Notes under the pieces: generated by a model | The model's input: the letters and a program-made list of their open reading frames with translations, nothing else | Database searches by the model: none | Told to the model about the DNA's origin: nothing | DNA from: Chionis minor | Taxonomy: Eukaryota; Chordata; Aves; Charadriiformes; Chionididae | Assembly: GCA_013398295.1 (NCBI GenBank) | Contig: VZSF01001340.1 | Coordinates: 310,001-374,000 of the forward strand | Length of the DNA: 64,000 nt | Reading direction: 5' to 3' | Part shown: positions 1-12,024 of the stretch, piece by piece | Position numbering within the stretch: position 1 is the first letter of the stretch | Layout of the letters: each line of letters starts with the position of its first letter | Made by a program: the position numbers and the translations under genes

Positions 1-331
1 GCCGTGTCATTTTAAAATGCTGAATTTCCCTTAGCTAGGGCAATCTGGATATCCAAAGGCATGTTTTTATCTTCTTCTAGCAGTTTTGCTCTTGCTGCGA
101 TTATCGTTTTGTCTCTCTCTCCATCTACGCTGCAGCAACCGTTCTGCTGGCGGTTCAGAAAACCATATTCCAAGAGTTAATTAATTTCTACTGGAAAACA
201 TCCCATATGCTACTCTTTTTGTTTATGGACGTAGAAAGCAAATCGCAGAATTAATTAATGCTAATGCCTGTGTGCGTGTGTTTTTTGTTTTGTTTTTGTT
301 TTTTTTTTTTTCCTTTTCCTTTCTGAACCAG
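1..331 (+). other. FAM53B: FAM53B intron, 3' end with splice acceptor
   Basis: Non-coding sequence ending in a long T-rich polypyrimidine tract (about 282-323) and the acceptor AG at 330-331. The preceding FAM53B coding exon, which should hold the N-terminus, is not visible here and must lie upstream of the window. No repeat is recognised in this piece. Confidence 0.85.
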
Positions 332-1056
332 AAAATGACAGATGGAGAGATCTCAGCAGGAAATGTCCACTTCAGCTCGAGCAGCCGGGCGCCAGCATCT
401 GGGACTGCTTGTCGGACAAGGGCGAGGAGGGCTCGCGTTGGCCGAGGGATTCGGCCAGCACCTGCTCCGTCACCAACCTGATCAAAGACCTCAGCCTCAG
501 CGACCCCCACGGCAACCCCGCAGCCCCCCCCAGCAAGCGCCAGTGCCGCTCGCTCTCCTTTTCGGACGAAATGTCAGGCTGCGGCACCTCGTGGAGACCC
601 TTAGGCTCGAAGGTTTGGACCCCGGTGGAGAAGCGGCGGTGTTACAGCGGGGGGAGCGTGCAACGCTACTCCAACGGCTTCGCCACCATGCAGAGGAGCT
701 CCAGCTTCAGCCTGCCGTCGCGCTCCAACCCGCTCTCCTGCGAGCATCCCGCCCTCGGCAGCCGCCTGGGATGCCAGCCCAGGAAATCGGCCGCCGGCGG
801 GCACGGAGGAGACCGGGTGGACATGCAGAGGTCCCTCTCCTGCTCGCACGACCGCTTCTCCTCCTCGGAGTACTGCCCGCCCTCGGCAAGCAGCACGCCT
901 GCCTCCACGCCGGAGCTGGCCCGACGGGCCAGCGGGCTCTCCCGGAGCCGCTCGCAGCCCTGCGTCCTGAACGACAAAAAGGTGGGAGTCAAGCGACGGA
1001 GACCGGAGGAGGTCCAGGAGCAACGGCCTTCGCTGGACCTCGCCAAGATGACCCAG
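332..1056 (+). CDS. FAM53B: FAM53B internal coding exon (about 241 codons)
   Basis: This exon carries most of FAM53B (simplet), a nuclear protein of the FAM53 family reported to promote nuclear beta-catenin and Wnt signalling; human FAM53B is about 422 aa. The 725-bp exon starts after AG at 331, completes a codon split by the intron, reads open throughout and ends in phase 0 at CAG|GTAAGA (1056/1057). Recognisable family blocks, in order: the conserved SKRQCRSLSFSDE block (532-570), the segment SKVWTPVEKRRCYSGGS just after it, serine-rich RSSSFS (694-711), RSRSQP (943-960) and a basic stretch with KKVGVKRRRP (976-1005) that looks like a nuclear localisation signal. RSxSxP-type sites are known 14-3-3 docking motifs in this family; their use here is inference. 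The exon is GC-rich, and long open frames in the other phases and on the antisense strand are shadows. The identity rests on long near-identical stretches to mammalian FAM53B rather than FAM53A or FAM53C. Confidence 0.96.
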
Positions 1057-3000
1057 GTAAGAGGCGGCAGTGCCGTCCCTGCCGCCGGGGCTCAGCGGCG
1101 CGGTAACGCCATTCTCTGCTGTGCTAAAAATCCTTTAGCGTCCTCCCGAGGTGGGTCTGCGGTGCGCGGAGTAGCGGGGGTGCTGCAGGGAAGCGCATCC
1201 TCCTGTCCCAGCAGAAAACCCCTTCCCTTCCAAATGGATCCCTTTTAATATATTCCCGCATTTCTCTTCTGCGCCGATATTTGCATGCCGAGTCCGCCGT
1301 GTCGTTGCTTCCTCCTGGCAGACATTTCAAGCAGGAATGCATTAAACCCGAGGTTTTTGAGTTCAGGAGGGAGAAGCCCCAGGCCCGCCGTGGCGAGGTG
1401 AAGGCAGCACCCGGAGGCTCCTAAGCCCTGGCTCCGCCGGGAGCCGAATTCATACCGCTACAGGCTTTACTCGCTCTTAGCCTCTGTAATTTTCCACTCG
1501 GGAGATGTTATCACGTTTCATTTTCAGTTGCAAACACAAAGCGCAACCTCCCTCTTCAATCTGCCACGCAAAGCCAGATCACAGATCTGAGGTGTGACCT
1601 GGGGAGGCTTTTTGGCCCCCAGCCCTCTCCCTGCAAGACCAAGGGACTGGACTTTGGTGGGAGCCAAAGCGAGAGGCGGCATTGCAGGACAGTGGGAGCA
1701 GCGGTTCCGTTTTGTGCTCGTAAAATTTCTTTTTTTGCAGTTTTATGATTCAGCATTTCCCACATCAGTAATTTACCGTCGTAAAGTCAACGACACCAGG
1801 GGGTTCACCCTGGCCACCCTCCAGGGCGGGCTGTCACCTGCTGTGGGTCAGAAGACTTCCCCTGTGGTTTCAGTTTGATGTGGTCATCTGCGCTTTCTGC
1901 TGTCCTTCATCCCAGAGGTGCCCGTGTCGGCAGCATCTGCCCTAATTTTCCCTACACTCCTTGTGCAGCCGTGGCCAGCAAAGCCCACCCGGTGCAAGAT
2001 GTCTCCATGTGCTCCGTTTCGTTGGTTGCGGGGGAACTGCTTGCAGCAGTTCATCAGGTGGGATGGAGAAACAGCCGTGGGGTTTCTCCCCTTGCCATTC
2101 CCCAGCCAGGTGACATCTGACACTGTCCATGTGTTTTCCTACTCTTACAAGAACACAATATATAAGAACACGGTATTTTATGGCGTTTCCTGCTTGGCAG
2201 TGCAGGGGGTGTTTGAAGGCACACAGTGGTATTGGAGGAAGAGATTGGCTTTTCCTCCTCCAGAGGAGCTTGGAGGATAAAAAGGGTCAGGGAATCACAT
2301 ATTTGGGTGATTGCAGGGGAAAAACGTGGGGCATTGCTTTCATCTTTTGATAAACCATGCCAGCAACTTTTAATAAGCTAAGCTTGTTTTATTAGCTAAC
2401 AAGCTGGACAGGCAGTAAAAACAACTTACATGTGTTATTATATTTTACCGGCCGCAGCTTGGATTAGCACAATTGGCCCCTCCTAATTCTCCTGTACAAG
2501 CAGCCACTGGTTGCTTCATCTCTATGTGCGGTGCAGGATGTCCCGCGAGCCCGTGTGGGAGTATCCTGGCAAACCAAAGCCTGGAAAAGACCCAAATTGC
2601 CTCAAAACCAGCAGTGAGGAGGCAAGGCTTCACTGCCCGTCTTCCTGCCCCTGCCTGGAGCCTGCAGGCACGGAGCCCATGAGCTGCCGCTGCGGGAGGG
2701 GGCAAAGGTGACTGTCCCCAAAGGTGACTGGCCCCAAATTGATGTCAAACCCATGTGGAGCAATGCGGAGAGATGGCCACATCCCACAAGCTTGCTCAGA
2801 AAGCGGCTTCGCTGCTTGTTCCCAGGCAGTTCCAAGCTTTAAAACCAGCATGTGAAAACTGCCTTTGCCACCGCGTGCTGATGACCGCAGCTTTCCTCCA
2901 GGCTCCGTTAATAACCTGCTGGCGTGGGAGAAGGTCATGGACGGGCTGTGGCGTTGGGCTGACCAGGCAGAAAGCCCACGGCGCCGAGTGGCGGAAGGAA
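1057..3000. other. Unique intronic sequence, no gene or repeat seen
   Basis: GC-rich just after the exon, then ordinary unique intron. An AT-rich patch at about 2340-2480 has runs such as TTTTAATAAGC and TTATTAGC and could be a regulatory element, but nothing decisive is visible. The open frames here lack coding character. Confidence 0.6.
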
Positions 3001-3187
3001 GAAATATTTTACGCTGGTGAGACGCTGGTCCAGGTTGCTCAGAGGGGTGGGAGATGCCCTATCCCTGGAAACATTCACCCCAGGATGGACTGGGCTCTGA
3101 TGTAGTTGAAGATGTCCCTGCTTATGGCAGAGGGGTTGGACTAGATGGCCTTAAAGGTCCCTTCCAACCCAAACCATTCTATGGCGT
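3001..3187 (+). repeat. CR1 LINE 3' end fragment
   Basis: Matches the 3' end shared by several CR1 copies in this window, from 'gaaatatttta' through GGTTGGACTAGATGGCC and AAAGGTCCCTTCCAACCC to a shortened ATTCTATG tail at about 3177-3184. It is 5'-truncated, as most CR1 insertions are. Confidence 0.85.
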
Positions 3188-3389
3188 GTCCCTGAGCACA
3201 GGCACTGGGGCTGGGAAATGGGCTGCTCCTCTTTCTGCGTGTCCAGCAGGAGCCGGGATAATCATCCTCATCCACATTTTCTGCTCTGATGGTGCTTGCT
3301 GGGGCTGAAATGCAAAGCAGAACTTGCATTTATATTTCATGTTGGGGTTTACATGCACACACAGGCTTGTGTGCAAAGGTTGATGAGGA

Positions 3390-3746
3390 GCTGTGCAAGA
3401 CTCTGAGGAGACCTTCCAGCTTTCCAGTGTCTGCAGAGGGCCTACAAGAAAGCTGGAGAAGGACTTTTTACAAGGGCACATAGTGATAGGACAGGGGGTA
3501 ATGGCTTCAAACTGGAAGAGGGGAGATTTAGGTGAGATCTCAGGAAGAAATCCTTGACTGTGAGAGTGGTGAGCCCCTGGCTGGGGTTGCCCAGAGAAGC
3601 TGTGGCTGCCCCATCCCTGGAGGTTCAAGGCCAGGTTGGATGGGACTTGGAGCAACCTGGTCTAGTGGGAGGTGTCCCTGCCCAGGGGTGGGACTAGATG
3701 ATCTTGAAGGTCCCTTCCAACCTAAACCATTCCATGATTCTCTGTC
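3390..3746 (+). repeat. CR1 LINE 3' end fragment
   Basis: A CR1 copy that includes the 'cctacaagaaagctggaga' block (3441 onward), the GTTGCCCAGAGAAGCTGTGGC block and the terminal GGTCCCTTCCAACC followed by a decayed CCATGATTCTCTG tail. It closely parallels the copies at 22.0-22.4 and 28.5-29.3 kb, so these three belong to one subfamily. Confidence 0.88.
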
Positions 3747-6700
3747 ACTGGGCCTTGTTGCACCTGGGCAGTTTGGCACGGAAACATGTTAGTAGCACGT
3801 GTGGTTGCGGGGGTGCACAGGTAACAAAATCCCATGCAATACGTGTGCACGCAGAGCCGGCGTGCATGGGCAAGCGAGCACCTTGGCTTGGTTGCCCACT
3901 GCGATGTCTGCTTGCTGTGACCAGTGGTTTGGTCTTGCAAGGCTGAACGTGCCCATCGTATCCCCCGGGACACGCTGCTCAGCGCCTCGGGAGGAGGCAG
4001 AGGTGATCAAGACTGCATCTGCTGGAGTGCTCACTGCTGAAAAAAGGGAAGAGATCAAAAGGACGGGACTATTTTTATCCGCCTGGCTATTCTAAGAGCC
4101 TGTGCGATGGTTACTGTCTCCGAGCGGCGCTTGCGCCGTGGCAAGGTGAGCATTTTGGAAGTGCTGGGAGGGCAGAGCAGAAGTCATCTGCTCTTCTTTG
4201 CTCACTGCTTCGTGCTTGGTCAGCTCGCAGAGGCACCAAAGGGATCAGGCAGGAGCGGGGAGCGATCTTCCCAAGGTAACAGCCATGGCAGGCTCCGAGG
4301 CTTTGGTCCCTTATTAAAAGAATTATCTTTGCAAATGCTAATGAAGCGGATTTTTGCCTTTTTTTCCGAAGGCTCCTTGCAATTTTCTGCTCTTTAATTG
4401 CCAGCCTTTGCAAACAAAGAGCACGGAGGTGGTGTGGCAGGTAGGACAGACCCCCAGACGGACCTCACTGGTGGGGCTGCTGCCCCAGCACAGCACGGGG
4501 TGAATGGGACATTGCGTCCAGCTCATTTGGCTGCCAATGCTCCGCTCTGCAGACTTTGGGGAATAAAAGGCTTGTGGCAGGGCCCGGAAGGCCTCTTTTT
4601 GTAGCTGTTCTTCCAGCTTTGCAAGGCCATGGATGCTCCTTCCCAGCTGCCTTGCTGCCCACTGGGAATTTAGCGCTGTCTGTAGCTCTTCTTGAGCCCT
4701 TCCAGGGCTGTGCCGAGGTGTGGGTGAGGCTTCCCAGGCATGGCAGGGCTGCGCGCTTGGCTCGGTCCCTTCTCTGAGGAGCTGAACTGCAGGCTGGGAT
4801 CGTGTCCTCCACCTCTTAACCCCCCTCTTCAGGTTGGACTTGGCCCTGGTGGAACACGGAATCTAAACAAGAGCAACCCCAGTGGCTGAGTCCCCACATT
4901 GACTCCTGCGCGGGATGGCTCTCCATCCCACGCCCCCACGGCGGGCACCCTGTGGGAGACAGGGTTCTCCTCAGCAGGGGTGGAGGATCTAACAAATCTC
5001 TGCTTCTGGCTGTCAGACTTTGGTGTTGGACTTGTGGATTAGGGGCTAATCCATCGGTAATGAAGGACCAACACAAACCTGCCTGAGACCCAGCTTCAGG
5101 AGGATGAAGGCACAGCGAGACCTGGCAGGTTGCCCTCCTCGAGCATCCTCAGGGAGCCCAAAAGCCCTGAATCCTGATTGGAAACTGCTCTGGACCATCC
5201 GGATCTGGGTCACTGGCTCCCACAGACCATGAACCCGGAAGGGGATCTTGCTTTCTGTCCCTGTGAGGGCTGGCACCTTCCCTCAGCAGCCTCGGGATGT
5301 CATCATCTCTCCCCCAAATCCGTAGCCATTTGCAAGCCATTCTTAAATCCTACTCAGCAGGTTAATCTGAAGTTAGTGTCACAATTTTCAGCCGTGAGTG
5401 GAAACGTGGAAGAGAAGCAGTAAATGGAAACGAGCTGAGAAGCGTGGACGGCACGAAGCAACGCTTGCAGTTACGAAATAGCCAGGACATTAAAAGCAGC
5501 CGCGCGTCACCGGAGCAGGTGTGTTTGGTAATGGAATTTTGGGAGAAGGGCTGCGGGCTGTGCAGCAGCGGCTGTTTGGCAGGAGAGCGGTGCAGACCCT
5601 CCTCTCCGCCCGGCGCTCCTGGTGCTGCCGGGGGTCTCTGCAGGAGGTCACCGCCTCGGGGAAGGGTGCCTGCAGGAGCTTCCCGTGCTCATGTAGGAGG
5701 TTCATGCGATGGATAGGGAAGGAGGACACTGTCCAGGCTCTTCCCACTTCTGGGGAGGAGAAGGTCTGATGGGTGGTGCAGAGCCACGGCGGTGGGCGAG
5801 GAGTCACCCATGGTGCAGTCCCTCCCCAGCCTTGTATGCTGGCCACCTGCAGGACAGGGGACACCACGGTGACCTTGCGGCTCGAAGCAGAGCTCGTGGC
5901 TGGGCTGGATCAGTGCTCCCCAGCATCTCTGTCCTTCAGCTGCTCCCTGGAGGCTCCAGTAAGTTTTTTGAAGGACACAGATGGACACCCTCACCCAGAG
6001 ACGTGAGACACTCACGTGCATTTCCCTTGCAGTAGATGTGCCTGAAATTGCCGATTACAACCGCAGAATTAACGTTTAATTATCCCAGTGGGACCAACTG
6101 AGTGCTTCAGCAGTTAGGTTAAGCCTAAGTTTTACAAACCCCAACTGTATGAGGTAGCAAATCTGACCAAAATATTTTGGCAGGTGGGATCCTTGGGGCA
6201 GCCTCGAGCTGCTGGCCCTGCCCGCAGGGCACCAAAGCCCGGCAGTGGCCTCGGTGCTCCCAGCACAGCATCCTTGCTCTCCAAGGACGCTGTGGGGCAA
6301 AGCCAGCTTCTCCATCACGTCAGACCATGGGGCAAAGTTTGTCCACTGGGAAACAGAGAGCTTGGCTGGGGAGATGCTGGGGGGGGTCAGCAGAAGCTTC
6401 CCTTTCCTTCCAGTGGATGCTTGAGCGCAGACGCACATTTATAATTTGGGTAGCCATGGCTTGGTCCCAGCTGACCCAAGGATGCCAAAAATCTAATCAC
6501 TCGTATGTCCAAAAGCAGCTCAGTCTTCGTTCCTGGAAAACTTTAAGGAATAGTTGTATTTTCTCTGGCCACTGTCCTCTGCATCAGAAAAATCCCCCGA
6601 AGTGAGAGAGCGGCGCCTGAGCACCCTGCGTTACTCCGCTGCCCTCAAGCACGAGTTTAGACAAAAATAGTTGTTGGGGTGGTTTGTCCTCTGCAAGAAC

Positions 6701-7410
6701 CGATGCTGTAGGGGAAGGGTCCCGGAGCCTCGTGCCATGAGACACGAGTCCTGTAGGAACTGAGAAGGGATTGCCTGGGTGCAGCATCTCCCGGGGTGCC
6801 GGTGGACACCCCTTCTCCCATCCCCTCCTCATCCACTGGACCAGCACAACCAACCAACAACACCATCACCGTGGAATTCTGCAACCAGGATCCAGCCCAA
6901 GGAGCCTGTGGAGCCATCCCTGCTTTCCAGGGAGGAAACCCAGCAGGCTCCGGGCACCCACGGCAGCGGGTGGATGCCCGGGGCAGGGATGCGCTGCTGG
7001 CTTTGGAACGGCAGGGCTGTAGCAGAGTGGGATTAAAGCAAAGCCCGGAGCTGAGCAAGGGCTGCGCAGGGTTTTCGTAGCTCTTCAGTTATGAAAAGCA
7101 GTTCTGGCAGGCTGCTCTCCACGTGGGAGGACTGGCACAGAGGGACCAGCAGGATTAGGCAAGTTACGGTGAGCATTCTTGCCTTTGGTGGGGCGGGCTT
7201 TCGGGGCGTGGGACACGGTCAGAGCCCTCCTGGCGACGGGAGTGCCATGAAAACCACGTAATTCCTCGTGGGCAGTAGGAGATGGGGGGGATAAGCATGC
7301 TTGAGAAAACCCCACAGGTTTGGGTATTCCCCGGGGCTGCTTTTAATGCCTCTCTAGGAATGAGACTGGAAAGTTAGGTGATTTTGGATGAAGAATGGCA
7401 AGGTGGCCAC
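3747..7410. other. Unique intronic sequence, no gene seen
   Basis: Moderately GC-rich unique intron. No clear repeat, RNA gene or spliced coding segment was recognised. The open frames on both strands are short and overlap one another in several phases, as expected by chance. Confidence 0.6.
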
Positions 7411-7529
7411 GTGGCTGCACGTGTCCTCTAGCCTGGCTTTCTACAGGGCAGAAATGGCTCGTCATGGTTCAAAGCAAAGGAAAACCAAAGTGTCCAGACT
7501 GGGCTTTTCAGGAGACCTCAAAGCATTCG

Positions 7530-7610
7530 CTTTACAGATGGGGAAACTGAGGCACGGGGCACGTCATGAGACCCTGGGCGATAACAGCAGAGCTGGAGAC
7601 CAAGCCCAGG
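7530..7610 (-). repeat. MIR-like SINE fragment
   Basis: The stretch TTTACAGATGGGGAAACTGA followed by GGCACGGGG is the reverse-complement form of the MIR core (the familiar 'cctcagtttccccatctgtaaa'). Both ends are diverged and the limits are approximate. It is repeated at 9727-9807 because it lies inside the duplicated block. Confidence 0.6.
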
Positions 7611-9367
7611 GTGCCGGGTGATGACATCCAGCTCTGGCAGCAAATTGGTTAATTTTCTGCTTGTGCTGGTAACCACATGTGTTTATAGGCCTGAAACCTG
7701 GTACTGTAATCAAAATAAAAATAATTTGACCTGAAATAAATGTTTTCTTCATACCAGGAGGGATATTTAGGCCAGGCAGGAGGGGAGGGAGCCGCTCCTG
7801 GAAGCAATTACATGGCCACATAACTGGGCTAATTAAGAAAGAGACCTAAATGTTAACGTTCTGCTGGGAAGGAAAATACTTGGGGAAACATTGCCTTTAA
7901 TTCCCCAGAATCCTGGTTTTGTCTCTCCTCTCTGCAATTCCCATAGCTCAGAGAGGGGAGCTCATATCGTTCCCCTTCTTATTTACTCATTCGGCACCAA
8001 ACCAGAGAAGCTTTAACTTTGGGCAGAAACCAAACCATGAAGACGGTTGTCGTTGGAGTAACAACACATTTTAAAAGCCACAGCACGACGAAAATCCTTC
8101 TGCTCTTTGGAAATTCATGCCAACGCTCCGCTTGGGGCCTCTTCGCCTTCCAACGGGGTGTAAACCCGGCGGGTCATACTCAAGTGAGTGGGTGACGATG
8201 AAGTGTCCTTTAATTATCCCCAGCGTCGGGACGCAGGTGAGATGTGAAGAGGCGTCTATTCTTCACTGCAAGCGGGGAGAGTTTGCGTACAGGGAGAGCC
8301 GCCTGGCATCTCCAACCACTGTTAAAATGAGGACATCAACCATCCTCTCATTTCGGCGCAGGGCTTGGGCTTGCTTTCCAACTTCAGCTTTTTTTTTCCC
8401 CCTTTCCACATGAAGCCCAAGCCCAAGGAGGGCAACATCCAGCCTCCGAAATCCCAGCAGTTATTCTGGCAGCGTGGTAATTAATCTCATGGCACTGTGG
8501 TCTCCTTCCTAAGCACAGCGTTCTCGGTCTCGCAGCTCCGTGTCCGTACCAGATGTGATCAGAAATGGTGGGGATCAGATTTTTCTATGAATTAGGAAGT
8601 TTTTTAAAGAGCTGGTTTTCTTTTTCTGATGTGGGTGCACCTAAAAAATATGGGAGGTGAGCAATGGTGACAGGAGGTGGCTTGGACCCTTGCTGTCCTC
8701 CCAGCTGGGCTGATGTCGGCAGAAACGGGTGGTTTCACCCTTTACAAGGTGCTAGGAGAAGCTGGCTAGGTGTATTAGGTGAGAAAAATGCATTTTCTAA
8801 AAAAAATTAGAATCTGCCAGAGATGCTGTGTGGCAGAGAGGCAACTGCTTGGTTTTCCTCTCCCATGGTCTGGTGCGATTCTTCTCCAAAGGGCACCTTG
8901 CTCTCATGGTGACTTGCCATCTCCCATGTCCGTGTCCGCCGCTTTCTGGCATCTCTTTGTCAACATTTCCTGCAGGATTTGGGGTGTTGTGTGCCGAAAC
9001 GCCTCGCGGCAGTATGAAGGCTGCGTCTGGTGGCTTGTTTGAGTCATCTACGGGAAGCCGAGCCATGGGCCAACCCTGCTTGTGGCGTGTGTGTGCTGGC
9101 GGAGCAGATTGCTTTCCCTCACACAGGCTCTGGGGAGCTGCAAGGGAGACACAACACGTCTGTCACACCGACAACGGCCGCCCCCAATGAGAAGTTGAAA
9201 TCATCCCTGGCAATGGCAAAACGAGCCCTCGCTATCTCTTGCCCGTTCTGTCTCCTGCCTTGTAAAATTTTGATATGGTTGTTACCGAGAGATTTTAATT
9301 TGTGTTAATGCATTTCCAAACGCAGCTATCCTTTTTACAGATTTTTTTTTTTAGTGAATGATTTTTT

Positions 9368-9414
9368 TATATATATATATATATATAAATAATTATATAT
9401 ATATTTATTTATTC
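9368..9414. repeat. TA-rich microsatellite
   Basis: A (TA)n run grading into ATTTATTTATT, just 5' of a CR1 fragment. It is repeated at 11565-11611 in the second copy of the duplicated block. Confidence 0.9.
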
Positions 9415-9606
9415 AATCCCAGCCGTGTTCCCAGCAGCACTAACCCTGAGCAGGTGTAGCCCTGGCTGGAAATCGAGGATGGTCTTCTCGGTCTTCCAAA
9501 CCTCTGTTTGGAAAGAGGTTGTGGAGAGGTGGGGTTGGTCTCTTCTCCCAAGTAACAAGCCATAGGACAAGAGGAAACAGCCTCAAGTTGCGCCAGGGGA
9601 GGTTTA

Positions 9607-9607
9607 N
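9607..9607. other. Single-N assembly join
   Basis: One N separates the two identical 2,196-bp copies. A one-base placeholder at the exact boundary of a perfect direct repeat is typical of a gap-closing or contig-joining error. Confidence 0.95.
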
Positions 9608-11803
9608 GTGGCTGCACGTGTCCTCTAGCCTGGCTTTCTACAGGGCAGAAATGGCTCGTCATGGTTCAAAGCAAAGGAAAACCAAAGTGTCCAGACTGGG
9701 CTTTTCAGGAGACCTCAAAGCATTCGCTTTACAGATGGGGAAACTGAGGCACGGGGCACGTCATGAGACCCTGGGCGATAACAGCAGAGCTGGAGACCAA
9801 GCCCAGGGTGCCGGGTGATGACATCCAGCTCTGGCAGCAAATTGGTTAATTTTCTGCTTGTGCTGGTAACCACATGTGTTTATAGGCCTGAAACCTGGTA
9901 CTGTAATCAAAATAAAAATAATTTGACCTGAAATAAATGTTTTCTTCATACCAGGAGGGATATTTAGGCCAGGCAGGAGGGGAGGGAGCCGCTCCTGGAA
10001 GCAATTACATGGCCACATAACTGGGCTAATTAAGAAAGAGACCTAAATGTTAACGTTCTGCTGGGAAGGAAAATACTTGGGGAAACATTGCCTTTAATTC
10101 CCCAGAATCCTGGTTTTGTCTCTCCTCTCTGCAATTCCCATAGCTCAGAGAGGGGAGCTCATATCGTTCCCCTTCTTATTTACTCATTCGGCACCAAACC
10201 AGAGAAGCTTTAACTTTGGGCAGAAACCAAACCATGAAGACGGTTGTCGTTGGAGTAACAACACATTTTAAAAGCCACAGCACGACGAAAATCCTTCTGC
10301 TCTTTGGAAATTCATGCCAACGCTCCGCTTGGGGCCTCTTCGCCTTCCAACGGGGTGTAAACCCGGCGGGTCATACTCAAGTGAGTGGGTGACGATGAAG
10401 TGTCCTTTAATTATCCCCAGCGTCGGGACGCAGGTGAGATGTGAAGAGGCGTCTATTCTTCACTGCAAGCGGGGAGAGTTTGCGTACAGGGAGAGCCGCC
10501 TGGCATCTCCAACCACTGTTAAAATGAGGACATCAACCATCCTCTCATTTCGGCGCAGGGCTTGGGCTTGCTTTCCAACTTCAGCTTTTTTTTTCCCCCT
10601 TTCCACATGAAGCCCAAGCCCAAGGAGGGCAACATCCAGCCTCCGAAATCCCAGCAGTTATTCTGGCAGCGTGGTAATTAATCTCATGGCACTGTGGTCT
10701 CCTTCCTAAGCACAGCGTTCTCGGTCTCGCAGCTCCGTGTCCGTACCAGATGTGATCAGAAATGGTGGGGATCAGATTTTTCTATGAATTAGGAAGTTTT
10801 TTAAAGAGCTGGTTTTCTTTTTCTGATGTGGGTGCACCTAAAAAATATGGGAGGTGAGCAATGGTGACAGGAGGTGGCTTGGACCCTTGCTGTCCTCCCA
10901 GCTGGGCTGATGTCGGCAGAAACGGGTGGTTTCACCCTTTACAAGGTGCTAGGAGAAGCTGGCTAGGTGTATTAGGTGAGAAAAATGCATTTTCTAAAAA
11001 AAATTAGAATCTGCCAGAGATGCTGTGTGGCAGAGAGGCAACTGCTTGGTTTTCCTCTCCCATGGTCTGGTGCGATTCTTCTCCAAAGGGCACCTTGCTC
11101 TCATGGTGACTTGCCATCTCCCATGTCCGTGTCCGCCGCTTTCTGGCATCTCTTTGTCAACATTTCCTGCAGGATTTGGGGTGTTGTGTGCCGAAACGCC
11201 TCGCGGCAGTATGAAGGCTGCGTCTGGTGGCTTGTTTGAGTCATCTACGGGAAGCCGAGCCATGGGCCAACCCTGCTTGTGGCGTGTGTGTGCTGGCGGA
11301 GCAGATTGCTTTCCCTCACACAGGCTCTGGGGAGCTGCAAGGGAGACACAACACGTCTGTCACACCGACAACGGCCGCCCCCAATGAGAAGTTGAAATCA
11401 TCCCTGGCAATGGCAAAACGAGCCCTCGCTATCTCTTGCCCGTTCTGTCTCCTGCCTTGTAAAATTTTGATATGGTTGTTACCGAGAGATTTTAATTTGT
11501 GTTAATGCATTTCCAAACGCAGCTATCCTTTTTACAGATTTTTTTTTTTAGTGAATGATTTTTTTATATATATATATATATATAAATAATTATATATATA
11601 TTTATTTATTCAATCCCAGCCGTGTTCCCAGCAGCACTAACCCTGAGCAGGTGTAGCCCTGGCTGGAAATCGAGGATGGTCTTCTCGGTCTTCCAAACCT
11701 CTGTTTGGAAAGAGGTTGTGGAGAGGTGGGGTTGGTCTCTTCTCCCAAGTAACAAGCCATAGGACAAGAGGAAACAGCCTCAAGTTGCGCCAGGGGAGGT
11801 TTA
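9608..11803 (+). repeat. Second copy of the 2,196-bp direct duplication
   Basis: Identical, as far as I compared it, to 7411-9606. This copy runs directly into unique DNA and completes the CR1 element (11705-12024), so it is the one properly connected on its right side, while the first copy is properly connected on its left. The true locus probably has one copy. Confidence 0.95.
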
Positions 11804-12024
11804 CATGGGATATTGGGAAATATTTCTTCACTGAAAGGGTCATCAAACATTGGAACAGGCTGCCCAGGGAATTGCCATCCCTGGAGGTATTTCCCAGCCG
11901 GGCAGTCGTGGTGCTGAGGGACATGGGTTAGCGGTGGGTTTGGCAGTGTTGGGTTGATGGTTGGACTCGATGATCTTAAAGGTCCCTTCCAACCTAGATG
12001 ATTCTATGATTTTGTGATTCTATG
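11705..12024 (+). repeat. CR1 LINE 3' end fragment
   Basis: Begins around GGAAAGAGGTTGTGGAGAGG and continues through CATTGGAACAGGCTGCCCAG, GGACTCGATGATCTTAAAGG and CCCTTCCAACC to the tail ATTCTATGATTTTGTGATTC. It belongs to the same family as the copies at 19.2, 42.4, 49.7, 58.8 and 63.6 kb. Its 5' half is also present before the N at 9607. Confidence 0.9.

Larger units (their letters stand above)
7411..9606 (+). repeat. First copy of a 2,196-bp direct duplication (probable assembly artefact)
   Basis: Starts at GTGGCTGCACGTGTCC and ends at CAGGGGAGGTTTA, where a single N (9607) follows. The same sequence then restarts at 9608 and runs to 11803, a constant offset of 2,197. Derived open frames are identical between copies. 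The copy holds a MIR-like fragment, AT-rich unique sequence, a TA repeat and the 5' part of a CR1 element that is cut at the N and completed only after the second copy. Confidence 0.95.

Noticed and set aside
372..1046. Antisense open frames across the FAM53B exon
   Set aside because: They are shadows of the coding exon; no recognisable product and no splice or promoter signals.
342..1106. Long + strand open frame (254 codons) within the first FAM53B exon
   Set aside because: It is in a different phase from the FAM53B frame, which matches the known protein from end to end. GC-rich coding DNA commonly leaves other frames open.
4255..4285. 15-base match (CAAGGTAACAGCCAT-type) between 4.27 kb and the LTR-like segment at 33.55 kb
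   Set aside because: A few 15-base matches are expected by chance in 64 kb and the flanks do not align, so it is not evidence of a shared element.
7411..11803. Genuine recent segmental duplication
   Set aside because: The single N at the exact junction and the absence of any difference I could see favour an assembly error. Kept as a finding to be tested with reads.
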